A DNA stretch of 64,000 bases from Lachnospiraceae bacterium (GCA_910574715.1 CAJTCH010000009.1:62001-126000); one strand, 5' to 3'. Shown: positions 45,388 to 55,093, counted from the stretch's first letter. Notes: generated by a model not told the origin, from the sequence alone. Program-made: numbers and translations.

Positions 45388-46572
45388 TCAATCATTCATC
45401 TCCTCCACCAACGCCTCCAACACTGCCTCACAGCGCCGTATATCTGCAGTTTCTACGAACTCATCCGGCTTGTGGGCATACCTTAAACTCCCGGGTCCAT
45501 AAGACATGCACTCCCGGTTCCCAAGCTTCCCGGCGATCACGGCCGTGTCCGTATATCCTGGGAATACACGCACCTTACATTCTTCCTCCGTCACCTTTTT
45601 AACCGACTTCTTAAGCCCTTCAAGCAATACGGAATCCTCATTCTTCTCAATATAAGGCCGGTTACCTGTCACCTGATAATCTGCCCTAATTCCCAGAACC
45701 ATCTTCTTCGCTTCATCGACCGCCATTTCTACGATTCTAAGCACTTCCTTATCATCGATCGGCGGCGACAGCCGAAAGTCCATCCAGAGCTCACATTCAT
45801 CCGGAACCACATAAGGCTGATATCCTCCTGCGATCTGTCCGAAGGTCACCGTTGAAGGACCCATCTCATCATGCACCGGAAGTTGTCCGAATGCCGCTCT
45901 GATACGTGTGATCATCTCTGCCGCGGCAGCCACCGCGTCTGCCCCCTGTTCCGGCTTGCTGGCATGCGCCGTGATCCCATGCACATTCACCTTAAGCCAA
46001 AATCTGCCCTTATGGGCCATCTGGATCTCTCCGTCTGTGGGCTCCAAGTCAAGCACCCAGTCATCCCTTCCTACCAGACCTCTTTCTATCGCATGTTCAA
46101 CACCCCGCATATCCGCTTCCTCATCTATCGTACACAGAAGACGCAAGGGATAACGGAGATGAAGAATTCCTTTGGCCGCCGCTTCTGCCATCTTGCGGAA
46201 CACGTTCAAGGCGCAGGCAAGCCCCGCCTTCATATCGCAGGCGCCCCGGCCATAGATCCTGCCGTCCTTAAGCTCTCCTCCAAAAGGATCCCTCGTCCAA
46301 TCCTTTCCCGCTACCACCGTATCCATATGGCAGGCAAGCACCAGCATCGGTCCCCGATCTCCAGACAGCCTGCCGGAAAGCTCATCCCTGCAGCTTACCG
46401 GAATCGTAGCCACTATATTATTACGACCCGGCAGTACCTCATCAACTGCCAGGTCGATACTCAGATCCGCAAGATATTGCCTGACGAATGCTTCTATTCC
46501 ACTCTCACCCGCTCCCGGATTCGTACTCTCAATTCGTACCAGTTCACGGGTCAGTTCTACCGCATCACACAT
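45388..46572 (-). CDS. M20 family deacylase/peptidase (ArgE/DapE type)
   Basis: 394 residues. Metal ligands in LACHMDTVV, GRGACDMKAG (bridging aspartate), catalytic glutamates in TIDEEADMRG, and a dimerisation domain at about 180-290 (KVNVHGITAHASKPEQG). A generic amidase of the acetylornithine deacetylase group; not close to YgeY of this window. It is placed between the kinase and esterase genes, with 15 bases to the next start. Substrate unknown. Confidence 0.87.
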   Translation of the reverse strand: MCDAVELTRELVRIESTNPGAGESGIEAFVRQYLADLSIDLAVDEVLPGRNNIVATIPVSCRDELSGRLSGDRGPMLVLACHMDTVVAGKDWTRDPFGGELKDGRIYGRGACDMKAGLACALNVFRKMAEAAAKGILHLRYPLRLLCTIDEEADMRGVEHAIERGLVGRDDWVLDLEPTDGEIQMAHKGRFWLKVNVHGITAHASKPEQGADAVAAAAEMITRIRAAFGQLPVHDEMGPSTVTFGQIAGGYQPYVVPDECELWMDFRLSPPIDDKEVLRIVEMAVDEAKKMVLGIRADYQVTGNRPYIEKNEDSVLLEGLKKSVKKVTEEECKVRVFPGYTDTAVIAGKLGNRECMSYGPGSLRYAHKPDEFVETADIRRCEAVLEALVEEMND

Positions 46573-46646
46573 AATTCTGCTCCTTCCTCTTATGTATATT
46601 CATTATAAGAGAAAGCATCCGCAAATGCAATATCAACACATCATTC

Positions 46647-47744
46647 TTATCTTTGCACCCTTGCCCCGGCGCCTCCCATGATGGCTTCTACTTCCTTCTT
46701 GCTCGCCATGGTGGTATCCCCCGGCGTCGTCATAGCAAGCGCACCATGCGCTGCCCCGTAATTGACCGCCGTCTGGGCATCGCCTGTGGTCATCAATCCA
46801 TAGATCAGGCCGGACGCGAAGGAATCCCCGCCGCCGACACGGTCCATGATCTCCAGGCCCTTATAATCCTTCGCCTTATAGATCTGGCCATCCGCCCAGC
46901 AGATGGCGCTCCAGTCATTGACCGTCGCGGTCTTCACTTCCCGCAGAGTCGTCGCGACCACCTTAAAATTCGGATACACCTCAGCCGCATGATTGATCAT
47001 CTTCTTGTATCCGTCAAGGTTCAGTTGTTTCAGGTTCTCGTCATTTCCTTCGATCTCGAAACCAAGGCAGGCCGTGAAGTCCTCCTCATTTCCGATCATG
47101 ACATCTACATATTTCGCGATCTCTTTGTTCACTTCCTGTGCCTTCTCCTGCCCTCCGATGGCGCTCCACATAGACGGCCTGTAATTCAGGTCATAGGAGA
47201 TCACCGTTTTGTACTTCTTCGCCGTCCTGATCGCCGCAAGCGCCGTCTCGCTTGCATGCTCGGACAACGCTGCATAGATACCGCCCGTATGCAGCCAGCG
47301 TACCCCCAATTCTCCAAAGATGTACTCAAAATCGAAATCCTCCGGCGCCGCCTTGGAGATCGCCGTATTGGCACGGTCTGAGCATCCCACTGCTCCCCGG
47401 ATGCCGAATCCCCTCTCTGTAAAGTTCAGTCCGTTTCGGCAGACCCTTCCGATTCCGTCGGTCTTCATCCATTTGATCAGAGATGCATCTACACCGCCCT
47501 GCAGGATAAAATCTTCCATCAGAAGCCCTACTTCATTCTCTGCAAATGCAGTGATCACACCCGTTTTCATCCCGAAGCATCTTCGAAGCCCGCGGACCAC
47601 ATTATACTCTCCGCCGCCTTCCCATGCCCTAAAGCTCCTTGCCGTCCGGATCCGTCCTTCTCCCGGGTCCAGCCTCAGCATCACTTCCCCCAACGATACC
47701 GCGTCATACCTGCATTCCTTTGCCGGTCTCAAATTCAATTCCAT
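46647..47744 (-). CDS. kdgK: PfkB-family sugar kinase, probable 2-keto-3-deoxygluconate kinase
   Basis: 365 residues, somewhat longer than usual for the family. Ribokinase fold with the C-terminal signature DRVGGGDSFASGLIYG (catalytic aspartate) and an N-terminal GEVMLRL-like start. Placed next to KDPG aldolase and a sugar-acid dehydratase, it most likely phosphorylates 2-keto-3-deoxygluconate to KDPG. Confidence 0.87.
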   Translation of the reverse strand: MELNLRPAKECRYDAVSLGEVMLRLDPGEGRIRTARSFRAWEGGGEYNVVRGLRRCFGMKTGVITAFAENEVGLLMEDFILQGGVDASLIKWMKTDGIGRVCRNGLNFTERGFGIRGAVGCSDRANTAISKAAPEDFDFEYIFGELGVRWLHTGGIYAALSEHASETALAAIRTAKKYKTVISYDLNYRPSMWSAIGGQEKAQEVNKEIAKYVDVMIGNEEDFTACLGFEIEGNDENLKQLNLDGYKKMINHAAEVYPNFKVVATTLREVKTATVNDWSAICWADGQIYKAKDYKGLEIMDRVGGGDSFASGLIYGLMTTGDAQTAVNYGAAHGALAMTTPGDTTMASKKEVEAIMGGAGARVQR

Positions 47745-47775
47745 TGCCTGTTATCTCCCTTCTTATTTCAACTCT

Positions 47776-48414
47776 TTAATTACGGATAGATGATGCTAAC
47801 TCCACCGCGTCCTTCGTAAGCTCGCGGATCTTGTCAAATTCTCCGTTCTTAACCAGATCCCCTTTGACCATCCAACTTCCGCCGCAGCAGACAATCTTGT
47901 CACAGCTAAGGTAATCCTTCAGATTCTTAGCGCTGATTCCGCCTGTCGGCATGAACTTCATCATCGTATACGGAGCCGCCATTGCCTTGATCATGGCAAC
48001 GCCGCCCGCCTGCTCTGCCGGAAAGAACTTGACTACTTCCAGACCGCGCTTTGCCGCCTGCGCCAACTCGGAAGGAGTGATACATCCAGGGAATACGGGA
48101 ATCCCCTTTTCCAGGCAATCATCCACGATCTCCGGATCAAAGCCCGGACTCACGATGAATCTGGCTCCTGCTGCCACAGCACGGTCCACCTGTTCAACCG
48201 TCAGCACCGTACCTGCCCCAACGAGCATATCCGGATACTCCTTGGTCATCAGACGTATAGATTCTTCGGCCGCTTCCGTCCGGAAGGTCACCTCGGCACA
48301 GGGAAGTCCTCCTTCTGTAAGAGCTTTCGCTAACGGGAGCGCATCCTTCGCATCCTCCAGCACCACTACCGGCACTACCCCATATTTACTGAATTGTTCC
48401 GCAATTGTATTCAT
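47776..48414 (-). CDS. eda: KDPG/KHG aldolase
   Basis: 212 residues. Class I aldolase: Schiff-base lysine in VVKFFPAEQAGG, catalytic glutamate in CAEVTFRT, and GAGTVLTVEQ. It cleaves 2-keto-3-deoxy-6-phosphogluconate to pyruvate and glyceraldehyde 3-phosphate. AGGAGG before the ATG; 31 bases to the kinase gene. Confidence 0.95.
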   Translation of the reverse strand: MNTIAEQFSKYGVVPVVVLEDAKDALPLAKALTEGGLPCAEVTFRTEAAEESIRLMTKEYPDMLVGAGTVLTVEQVDRAVAAGARFIVSPGFDPEIVDDCLEKGIPVFPGCITPSELAQAAKRGLEVVKFFPAEQAGGVAMIKAMAAPYTMMKFMPTGGISAKNLKDYLSCDKIVCCGGSWMVKGDLVKNGEFDKIRELTKDAVELASSIRN

Positions 48415-48453
48415 ATCTTCCTTACCTCCTAATTCAACAGCCCCAAAGAGAAC

Positions 48454-50196
48454 CTATTCCAGATACGCTCCCTTCATCGGGCTTACCGCATGTTCACTGA
48501 ACAGACGCAGAACCCCCTTTTTGTATTTTGGCTTGTGCGGCTTCCAGTTCTTACGTCTCTCATCAAGTATCGCTTCCACTTCTTCCATGGTCTTTCGCTC
48601 TCCCGCAATCCCGATGATATTCAGCTTCCGCTCTTCTACATCGATCTCGATCAGATCACCTTCTTCCACAAGCGCGATCGGGCCGCCATCCACTGCTTCC
48701 GGGCTGCAATGGCCGATCACGGGGCCTGTGGAAGCTCCTGAGAAACGACCGTCCGTGATCAGCGCGATGCTTTTCCCAAGTTCTTTATCACTGCTGATCG
48801 CCTCGGAGGTATAGAACATCTCCGGCATCCCGCTCCCCTTAGGCCCTTCGTAGCGGATAAATACCGCATCGCCTTTCTGGACCTTATGCTTAAGCACTGC
48901 ATCCAGACATTCCTCCTCACTGTCAAACGGTCTCGCCCTTAAGACCGCCCTGAACATCTCCTTCGGACATGCCGTATGCTTGATAACAGCTCCTTCCGGT
49001 GCCAGATTACCTCTTAATACAGCAATACTTCCGTCTGTACCGATTGCATTCTCATAAGGACGGATGATATCCTCTCTGGAGAGCGAAACCTGATAACGCT
49101 GATTAAATTCCTGCAGCCATTTCTGACATCTCTCATAAAATCCGCTGCGTCTCAGTTTATCCAGATTCTCCCCCAGTGTCTTGCCAGTTACCGTCATAAC
49201 ATCCAGATGCAGATAATCCCGGATCTCCTCCATGATCGCCAGTACTCCGCCCGCATAATAGAAGCATTCTGCCGGCCAGCGTCCTGCCGGACGGACATCC
49301 AGAAGATATCGGGCATTCCGATGCAGACGGTCGAAAGTATCCCCGGTAATCTCTATGTCAAATTCATGGGCAATCGCCGGGATATGTAGAAGGCAATTGG
49401 TGCTCCCTGAGACAGCTGCATGCACAAGGATCGCATTTTCAAAACTATCCATGGTAACGATATCACTCGGACACATATGCGGTATGGATGCAAGCTTCAC
49501 CGCCTGCTTCCCCGCCTCCCTGGCAAAAGCCAGAAGATCCGGGCTCGTCGCAGGCATCAATGCACTTCCGGGAAGCGCAAGGCCTAAGGCCTCTGCCATG
49601 ATCTGCATCGTCGAAGCCGTACCGATGAAGGAACACGCGCCGCAGCTCGGGCAGGCATTGCATTTTGCCCATTCAAGCGTCTTCTCATCGATCTCTCCCC
49701 TCTGATATCTGGCGCTGTACATCCCTAACTGCTCCAGGGTAAGCATATCAGGTCCTGCGTTCATCGTCCCTCCCGGCACTACCACGGAAGGGATATCCAC
49801 TCTAGCCAGCCCCATCAGATTACCAGGCATCCCTTTGTCACAGCTTGCCAGGTATACCCCCGCGTCAAAAGGCGTTGCATTGGCATGGATCTCGATCATA
49901 TTCGCGATCATCTCGCGGCTTGCCAGGCTGTAATTGATCCCGTCTGTTCCCTGGCTCTCCCCGTCACAGATATCCGTACAATAGTAACGCGCACCATATC
50001 CTCCCGCTTCTTCAATTCCCACACGGACCGCTTCTACCAGAATATTCAGATGGCCGCTTCCCGGATGACTGTCGCCATAGGTGCTCTCGATCATCACCTG
50101 GGGCTTTGACAGATCCTCAGTTCTCCATCCAGTTCCGATACGCAGCGGATCCAATTCCGGTGCAATTTTGCGTATTTCCTGACTTCTCAATTCCAT
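48454..50196 (-). CDS. IlvD/Edd family sugar-acid dehydratase
   Basis: 580 residues from ATG 50196. Iron-sulfur dehydratase: cluster cysteines in SCDKGMPGN and CNACPSCGACSFIGTAST, and the C-terminal TDGRFSGAS motif. The neighbours (KDG kinase and KDPG aldolase, and no isoleucine genes) point to an aldonic acid dehydratase, such as for gluconate or a related hexonate, not branched-chain amino acid synthesis. Cofactor type (2Fe-2S or 4Fe-4S) cannot be fixed by eye. Confidence 0.88.
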   Translation of the reverse strand: MELRSQEIRKIAPELDPLRIGTGWRTEDLSKPQVMIESTYGDSHPGSGHLNILVEAVRVGIEEAGGYGARYYCTDICDGESQGTDGINYSLASREMIANMIEIHANATPFDAGVYLASCDKGMPGNLMGLARVDIPSVVVPGGTMNAGPDMLTLEQLGMYSARYQRGEIDEKTLEWAKCNACPSCGACSFIGTASTMQIMAEALGLALPGSALMPATSPDLLAFAREAGKQAVKLASIPHMCPSDIVTMDSFENAILVHAAVSGSTNCLLHIPAIAHEFDIEITGDTFDRLHRNARYLLDVRPAGRWPAECFYYAGGVLAIMEEIRDYLHLDVMTVTGKTLGENLDKLRRSGFYERCQKWLQEFNQRYQVSLSREDIIRPYENAIGTDGSIAVLRGNLAPEGAVIKHTACPKEMFRAVLRARPFDSEEECLDAVLKHKVQKGDAVFIRYEGPKGSGMPEMFYTSEAISSDKELGKSIALITDGRFSGASTGPVIGHCSPEAVDGGPIALVEEGDLIEIDVEERKLNIIGIAGERKTMEEVEAILDERRKNWKPHKPKYKKGVLRLFSEHAVSPMKGAYLE

Positions 50197-50235
50197 AATC
50201 TCTCTTCTCCTTTCTCTAAAAGCAATACAGCATTG

Positions 50236-50250
50236 CAACATCTGACGTCT
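50236..50250 (-). promoter_or_regulatory. GntR operator-like site 1
   Basis: Contains ACATCTGACGT, about 10-25 bases downstream of the predicted transcription start of the dehydratase operon; a site that would block elongation. Confidence 0.5.
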
Positions 50251-50267
50251 TATGTTATTGTGGTTTC

Positions 50268-50296
50268 ATTATAATATTTTACTTATCTTCACGCAA
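50268..50296 (-). promoter_or_regulatory. Promoter of the aldonate operon
   Basis: Minus strand TTGCGT (50291-50296), 17-base spacer, TATAAT (50268-50273). Start near 50261. Confidence 0.72.
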
Positions 50297-50310
50297 TACA
50301 TCTGATGTAT
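50296..50310 (-). promoter_or_regulatory. GntR operator-like site 2, perfect palindrome
   Basis: ATACATC-T-GATGTAT, a perfect 15-base palindrome touching the -35 box of the aldonate promoter. Best candidate for the primary operator of the FadR-type regulator. Confidence 0.65.
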
Positions 50311-50342
50311 GTATTCTTCATTCTATCTTTTGCACAAAAAAA

Positions 50343-50369
50343 GAAACTTTTCGTCACACGAAAAGCTTC
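50343..50369 (-). terminator. Terminator of gntR
   Basis: Minus-strand stem GAAGCTTTTCGT / ACGAAAAGTTTC (one mismatch), 3-base loop, followed by TTTTTTT. Separates the kinase-yqeC-gntR transcript from the aldonate operon. Confidence 0.85.
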
Positions 50370-50421
50370 CATTTTGTGCATTATGTCTATTCTGTTTTTT
50401 GAGTCATTTGAAAAAAGTCAA

Positions 50422-50436
50422 ATACATCTGACGTGT
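50422..50436 (-). promoter_or_regulatory. GntR operator-like site 3
   Basis: ATACATC-T-GACGTGT, same core as sites 1 and 2, located between the gntR stop and its terminator. Confidence 0.45.
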
Positions 50437-50461
50437 TATCTTACCACATATCCATTACAAT

Positions 50462-51172
50462 TCATGATTTACTATCTCTTTCTTCAAGAAGCCTCATAAT
50501 CGTCTGACGATTAAAAGTCAGATGCATCATCATAGCGCATTTGGCGCCTACAGAATCCCTCTTACATATTGCCTCCGTGATAGCCCTGTGGGTCTGCAGC
50601 GTTTCTTCTTTTAATAAACGATGCGTCAGATTGGCAAATGTATAGACAGCTGTATTGATTACCGGAACCAGTGTCTCCACCACCTGATTCTTACTGCACC
50701 GCGCTATACAGGTGTGAAATTCGATGTCCTTGCTGATATGATTATGCCCGCCCTGATATAGCTGCTCCGTCTCGTCACACAGACGCTTCAGCGTGACCAG
50801 CTCGTCCTCGTCCGCATTCCTGCAGGCAATCGCCGCGATCTCCGGTTCGATCATAAGCCGCACCTCGAACAGATCCAGCGCCATCTTATACTTATCCTCC
50901 ATCTTCCCAAATCCCAGAGGATCCTCATCCAGAGTGTTCGTGCTGATCACATAGGTCCCGGAACCTCTGCGCACTTCCAGTATTCCCCGGGATACCAGCC
51001 CTTTTACCGCTTCCCGGATCGTGCTGCGCCCCACGCCGAACCGCTCTGCAAGCTCGAATTCATTCGGGATCTTCTGTCCCGGCTCAACCGGCTCCTGCAG
51101 GATATATTTCATCAATTCATCCTCGATCTGTGCACCCAGGGGCTTCTTGTTCTTCTTGTCAAAACTATACAT
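50462..51172 (-). CDS. GntR/FadR family transcriptional regulator
   Basis: 236 residues. N-terminal winged helix (FELAERFGVGRSTIREAVKG, then RRGSGTYV) and C-terminal FCD ligand domain (helical, with metal-type histidines in IEFHTCIARC). FCD regulators of this kind sense sugar acids. It overlaps the end of yqeC by eight bases and lies upstream of the aldonate operon, whose three TCTGAYGT sites are its likely targets. Confidence 0.92.
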   Translation of the reverse strand: MYSFDKKNKKPLGAQIEDELMKYILQEPVEPGQKIPNEFELAERFGVGRSTIREAVKGLVSRGILEVRRGSGTYVISTNTLDEDPLGFGKMEDKYKMALDLFEVRLMIEPEIAAIACRNADEDELVTLKRLCDETEQLYQGGHNHISKDIEFHTCIARCSKNQVVETLVPVINTAVYTFANLTHRLLKEETLQTHRAITEAICKRDSVGAKCAMMMHLTFNRQTIMRLLEERDSKS

Positions 51173-51950
51173 TCTTATATTCCTCCGGAAGCGCTTCCTG
51201 CATCGAAGTCACAAGCACCTTCGTATTCCCGCATTTCCTATTCTTAATCTCCCGCCAGATATCTACTGCCGTCTCCTGCCTTCTGTCCGTATCTGCCTTA
51301 TTCAGTACAACCATATATTCCATAGATCCGGCAATTCCTTTTCTTCCCGCCCGGTCACTCACAGCAAGCATAGCAATATCCTTCGGCTCAAGTATATCCC
51401 CCGCATCCTTTTGCAGGAAATCTGCCGCCATCTCCGCCCGGAAACAGACCTCACTGATCCGTCTTCCCACCGCATCCAGTCCATATACCGACAGGACACA
51501 GGTCACCTGGGGCAGAAGCACCGGCTCATGCTCTGCCGGGATCTTAACCGGAAGCCGTCTGGCCCCGTCCGCCTCGATCAATACGGGACCGGGAAGCTCA
51601 AGCACACGCTCAAGAACAGCCTTAGGAAGGATCTTGATCTTCCCCTCCCCGGCTCCGGCTCCGGCAAATACACACCCCACACGCTCCCGGGTCTCCAGAA
51701 TCTCTTCTACAGACGGGCCGATCAGAAATCCCGGGAAATCCTCTGCCTTCATATGTGTCGTTGTGATCACAGCCGGCTTCGCACCGGATGCCTGGTATTC
51801 CTTCGCCAGCCGTTTCAACAGCGTCGTCTTCCCGCCTCCGCCGACCGCCGCTATCCTTGGTTTTCCCTGCCGTTCAAGAGACAGGGCTTCCATCAGTGAC
51901 GAGCTCACCTTAAGCTTCCCTTCTATCACCTCTGCAACCATTCTGCACAC
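51165..51950 (-). CDS. yqeC: YqeC, selenium cofactor biosynthesis protein
   Basis: 261 residues from GTG 51950 (an ATG three codons on is possible). P-loop GGGGKTTLL near 38-46, TTTHM near 65, and IEADGARRLPVKIPAEHEPV near 140, all hallmarks of the YqeC family, which occurs with selenium-dependent molybdenum hydroxylases. It should serve the hydroxylase encoded at 23-25.8 kb, although it lies 25 kb away. It overlaps the preceding kinase gene by one base and the following gntR gene by eight. Confidence 0.9.
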   Translation of the reverse strand: MCRMVAEVIEGKLKVSSSLMEALSLERQGKPRIAAVGGGGKTTLLKRLAKEYQASGAKPAVITTTHMKAEDFPGFLIGPSVEEILETRERVGCVFAGAGAGEGKIKILPKAVLERVLELPGPVLIEADGARRLPVKIPAEHEPVLLPQVTCVLSVYGLDAVGRRISEVCFRAEMAADFLQKDAGDILEPKDIAMLAVSDRAGRKGIAGSMEYMVVLNKADTDRRQETAVDIWREIKNRKCGNTKVLVTSMQEALPEEYKNV

Positions 51951-54900
51951 TACGTCAGCACCTTCTCCAGAATATCAAACAAAGCTTCCATATCAATGGG
52001 CTTCGCAATATGCCCGTTCATACCGCTCTTTATCGCCTCCTGCCGGTCCTCCTCAAAAGCATTGGCAGTCATCGCTATGATCGGTATGGACGCAAGCCGC
52101 TGATCCTCAAGCTTACGGATCGTTCTGGTCGCCTCATACCCGTCCATGACCGGCATCTGCACATCCATAAGCACCAGTTGGTAATACCCCGGTTCAGAGT
52201 CCTTCAGCATATCAACCGCCTCCTGACCGTCTTTCGCGACCTCCAGCGTGAATCCCGCCTCCTCAAGGATCGCTTCCGCAATCTCCTGATTCAATTCATT
52301 ATCCTCTGCCAGAAGAATACGGCCTGCGCGGAATGATTTCTGCTCCAGAATCCCGCCCTTACGTTCCTCTTCCTCTGCATTGACGATCGAATGCAGACAG
52401 CTCCTAAGTTCTGATAAGAACATCGGCTTACTGCAGAATGCAGTCACTCCGGCTTCTCTTGCCTCATCCTCAATATCCGTCCAGTCATATGCTGTCAGAA
52501 TAATGATCGGAACATCTTCTCCCATCTCCTTGCGGATCCTTCGTGTAACTTCTACCCCGTTCATATCCGGCAGCAGCCAGTCAATAATGTATACACTGTA
52601 AATATTGTCGCGCATGACTGCCTGACGGGTGCGTAAGACCGCTTCTTTTCCTGACAAGGTCCACTCTGCGCGCATTCCGATCTGCCCCAGCATATAAGTA
52701 ACACTGTCACAGCTATTGAAATCGTCATCTACGACCAACGCCCTGCAACCCTTAAGCTGCGGGATATCCTGAGGAATCTTTTCCCCGGAATGCAGACGGA
52801 ACGTAAATGAGACCGTAACCTCTGTTCCCACGTTCTGCTCACTCTTCACCACAATAGAACCGTTCATCATATCAACAATATTCCTTGTGATCGCCATCCC
52901 AAGTCCAGTTCCCTGGATTCCGCTGATCGTCGAATTCCGTTCTCTTTCAAAGGGTTCAAAGATATGGTCAACGAACTCCTGACTCATACCGATACCGGTA
53001 TCCTTGATATTAAATTCATAATTGGCGCTGCCGGCAGGCGCCCCCGGCTTCTCCGTGATCCGAAGACTGATGATGCCGCCTGCTCCTGTATATTTTACCG
53101 CATTGCTGAGCAGATTCAGCAACACCTGATTCAGCCGAAGCTTATCGCAATAGATCTCCTCATCGAAGACATCCACCGTATCTATATATAACTCCAACTG
53201 CTTGGCGTGGACGTCCGCCTGCAGAATATTCTTAAGCCCATGCAGAATCTCCGGCAGGCTGCACTCCTTCTCATCCAGATGCATCTTGCCGCTCTCGATC
53301 CGGCTCATATCCAGCACATCATTGATCAGACTCAGCAGATGATTTCCTGATGTCATGATCTTCTTCAGATACTCTTCTACCCTCTCCTTATGCTCGATAT
53401 GCGTGATCGCCAGAGCTGTAAATCCAACGATCGCATTCATCGGAGTTCGGATATCATGAGACATATTGGACAGGAATACGCTCTTCGCCTTGCTCGCTCT
53501 GTTCGCCTGCATGAGGGCATCCTCAAGCAGACTCTTCTTCTCCATCTCCTCGCGCATCTCCACATCCACACTGCGGAAACCCATGACAACTCCCTGGATC
53601 TTCTCCCATGCTCCGGTCCGGACGACCTTCATCTGGAAATATCTCATCTCATCATTCCACAAAGTCCGGTAATTCACGATACAGAGTTTCTTGTCCGACA
53701 ATTCGTTCTTAAGGCCGTCTACAGAAGCCGCTAATCTAAGCATCTCCCTGTCTTCCTCATACACGAACTTCTGTATGTAAGTTTCCATGCACTCTTCCAG
53801 TACCAGATCACCATGGAAGATCGAATCAAACATATGCATATGATCGTCTGCGACCTGCAGATGTCTGCCCTTCCCTGTGTCAAGGTCAAAGAAGCAGACC
53901 ATGTTATAATCCACGCTCAATGCCTGAAGCAGTTCCTTATTATGCTTCTCCTTCTCTTTCTCCTGCTGCTTCTGACGGGTACAGTCCAGAAGGAACCGCT
54001 GATAGAACAGTTCTCCGTCCTCCTTAAGGAGCTTAATATTACCCATCACATGCAGAAGCTCCCCATCCTTATGCTGGACGCTGTATTCTACACTGACGCT
54101 GTCCCCTTCTTTCTTAAGCCTCGTGATACACTCCCTGAGCCTCTCCTTATCCTCAGCCACGACAGAATCCGCAACCATGTTAAATCCTTCCGCGAGCATC
54201 TCCTCATGAGATTCGTATCCCAGGATATTGAGCGCCGCTCTGTTAACCCTGATGATACGTGTTCCGTCCAGAGAATGGCAGAGGATTCCGCAGTCCATAC
54301 TGGTGAAAACCGTCTCCAGCGTATGATTCTTCCTGACGATCTCCTGTTCATAGGCACGCTCCTGAGTCACGTCAATCGCGACCCCGACTGTACCCATCAC
54401 ACTCCCGTCCAGATCATACAGCGGAGACTTATAAGTCGTCAAAAGCTTGGTTCCATCACCGGTCATCACCGTCTCCTCAGATACGAACGTCTTCTTCTTG
54501 CTCATGACCTCCCGCTCCGACTCGATACAGGCCGGATCGTCGAACTCCACATCCCAGATATACGCATGCCCGCGTCCTTCTACCTGCTTCTTCGTCTTAT
54601 TGACCGTCTTGCAGAAGCTATCATTGACCTTCTCATGTATCCCGTTCTTATCCTTATACCAGATCAGATTCGGGATATGATTGATCGTTGCTTCAAAGAA
54701 ATGGCTGGTCTGCCAGTAATCCTTCTCTGTCTTACACTCCCTAAGCCACCTGAGAATATGAAATCTGCTCTCGGCGTCTGTCATCGGCATCGTCCATATA
54801 TCATGGATCTCCTCCATATATTCTTCCAATAACAGAATCTGTTCCTTATCTGCAAGCACAATAAGACTGGCATCCGGTCTCTTCCCGGAAACCAGTGTCT

Positions 54901-55093
54901 TCATTGTACTCACGCTATCCATACCCTGTAGATTCGCCAGTATTACGTCTGCCCCGGACGACAGCTCTTCTTCTGGTCTCTCACTCTCCATAAACTCATG
55001 GGTAAAATTCTCAAAAGGACGTATCTCCTTCACAATATCAAAAGTACCGCATGTATGACCTGTTAAATAGAAATGAATATGGCAATGGTACAT
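51950..55093 (-). CDS. Hybrid sensor histidine kinase with PAS domains and two receivers
   Basis: 1047 residues from ATG 55093 behind GGAGAGG; the upstream extension to 55204 has no binding site. A degenerate receiver-like N-terminal domain (about 1-115), then three PAS segments (about 130-490), HisKA (SHDIRTPMNAIVGF), HATPase (GTGLGMAITRN), and two receiver domains (RALVVDDDFN; RILLAEDNELNQ with MDVQMPVMDG). No membrane helix, so cytosolic sensing. It has no DNA-binding output of its own. Its stop overlaps the start of yqeC. Confidence 0.9.
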   Translation of the reverse strand: MYHCHIHFYLTGHTCGTFDIVKEIRPFENFTHEFMESERPEEELSSGADVILANLQGMDSVSTMKTLVSGKRPDASLIVLADKEQILLLEEYMEEIHDIWTMPMTDAESRFHILRWLRECKTEKDYWQTSHFFEATINHIPNLIWYKDKNGIHEKVNDSFCKTVNKTKKQVEGRGHAYIWDVEFDDPACIESEREVMSKKKTFVSEETVMTGDGTKLLTTYKSPLYDLDGSVMGTVGVAIDVTQERAYEQEIVRKNHTLETVFTSMDCGILCHSLDGTRIIRVNRAALNILGYESHEEMLAEGFNMVADSVVAEDKERLRECITRLKKEGDSVSVEYSVQHKDGELLHVMGNIKLLKEDGELFYQRFLLDCTRQKQQEKEKEKHNKELLQALSVDYNMVCFFDLDTGKGRHLQVADDHMHMFDSIFHGDLVLEECMETYIQKFVYEEDREMLRLAASVDGLKNELSDKKLCIVNYRTLWNDEMRYFQMKVVRTGAWEKIQGVVMGFRSVDVEMREEMEKKSLLEDALMQANRASKAKSVFLSNMSHDIRTPMNAIVGFTALAITHIEHKERVEEYLKKIMTSGNHLLSLINDVLDMSRIESGKMHLDEKECSLPEILHGLKNILQADVHAKQLELYIDTVDVFDEEIYCDKLRLNQVLLNLLSNAVKYTGAGGIISLRITEKPGAPAGSANYEFNIKDTGIGMSQEFVDHIFEPFERERNSTISGIQGTGLGMAITRNIVDMMNGSIVVKSEQNVGTEVTVSFTFRLHSGEKIPQDIPQLKGCRALVVDDDFNSCDSVTYMLGQIGMRAEWTLSGKEAVLRTRQAVMRDNIYSVYIIDWLLPDMNGVEVTRRIRKEMGEDVPIIILTAYDWTDIEDEAREAGVTAFCSKPMFLSELRSCLHSIVNAEEEERKGGILEQKSFRAGRILLAEDNELNQEIAEAILEEAGFTLEVAKDGQEAVDMLKDSEPGYYQLVLMDVQMPVMDGYEATRTIRKLEDQRLASIPIIAMTANAFEEDRQEAIKSGMNGHIAKPIDMEALFDILEKVLT

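Noticed and set aside
48454..50196. Dihydroxy-acid dehydratase of branched-chain amino acid synthesis
   Set aside because: The gene is flanked by KDPG aldolase and KDG kinase under a GntR/FCD regulator, with no ilv genes nearby; a sugar-acid dehydratase fits better.
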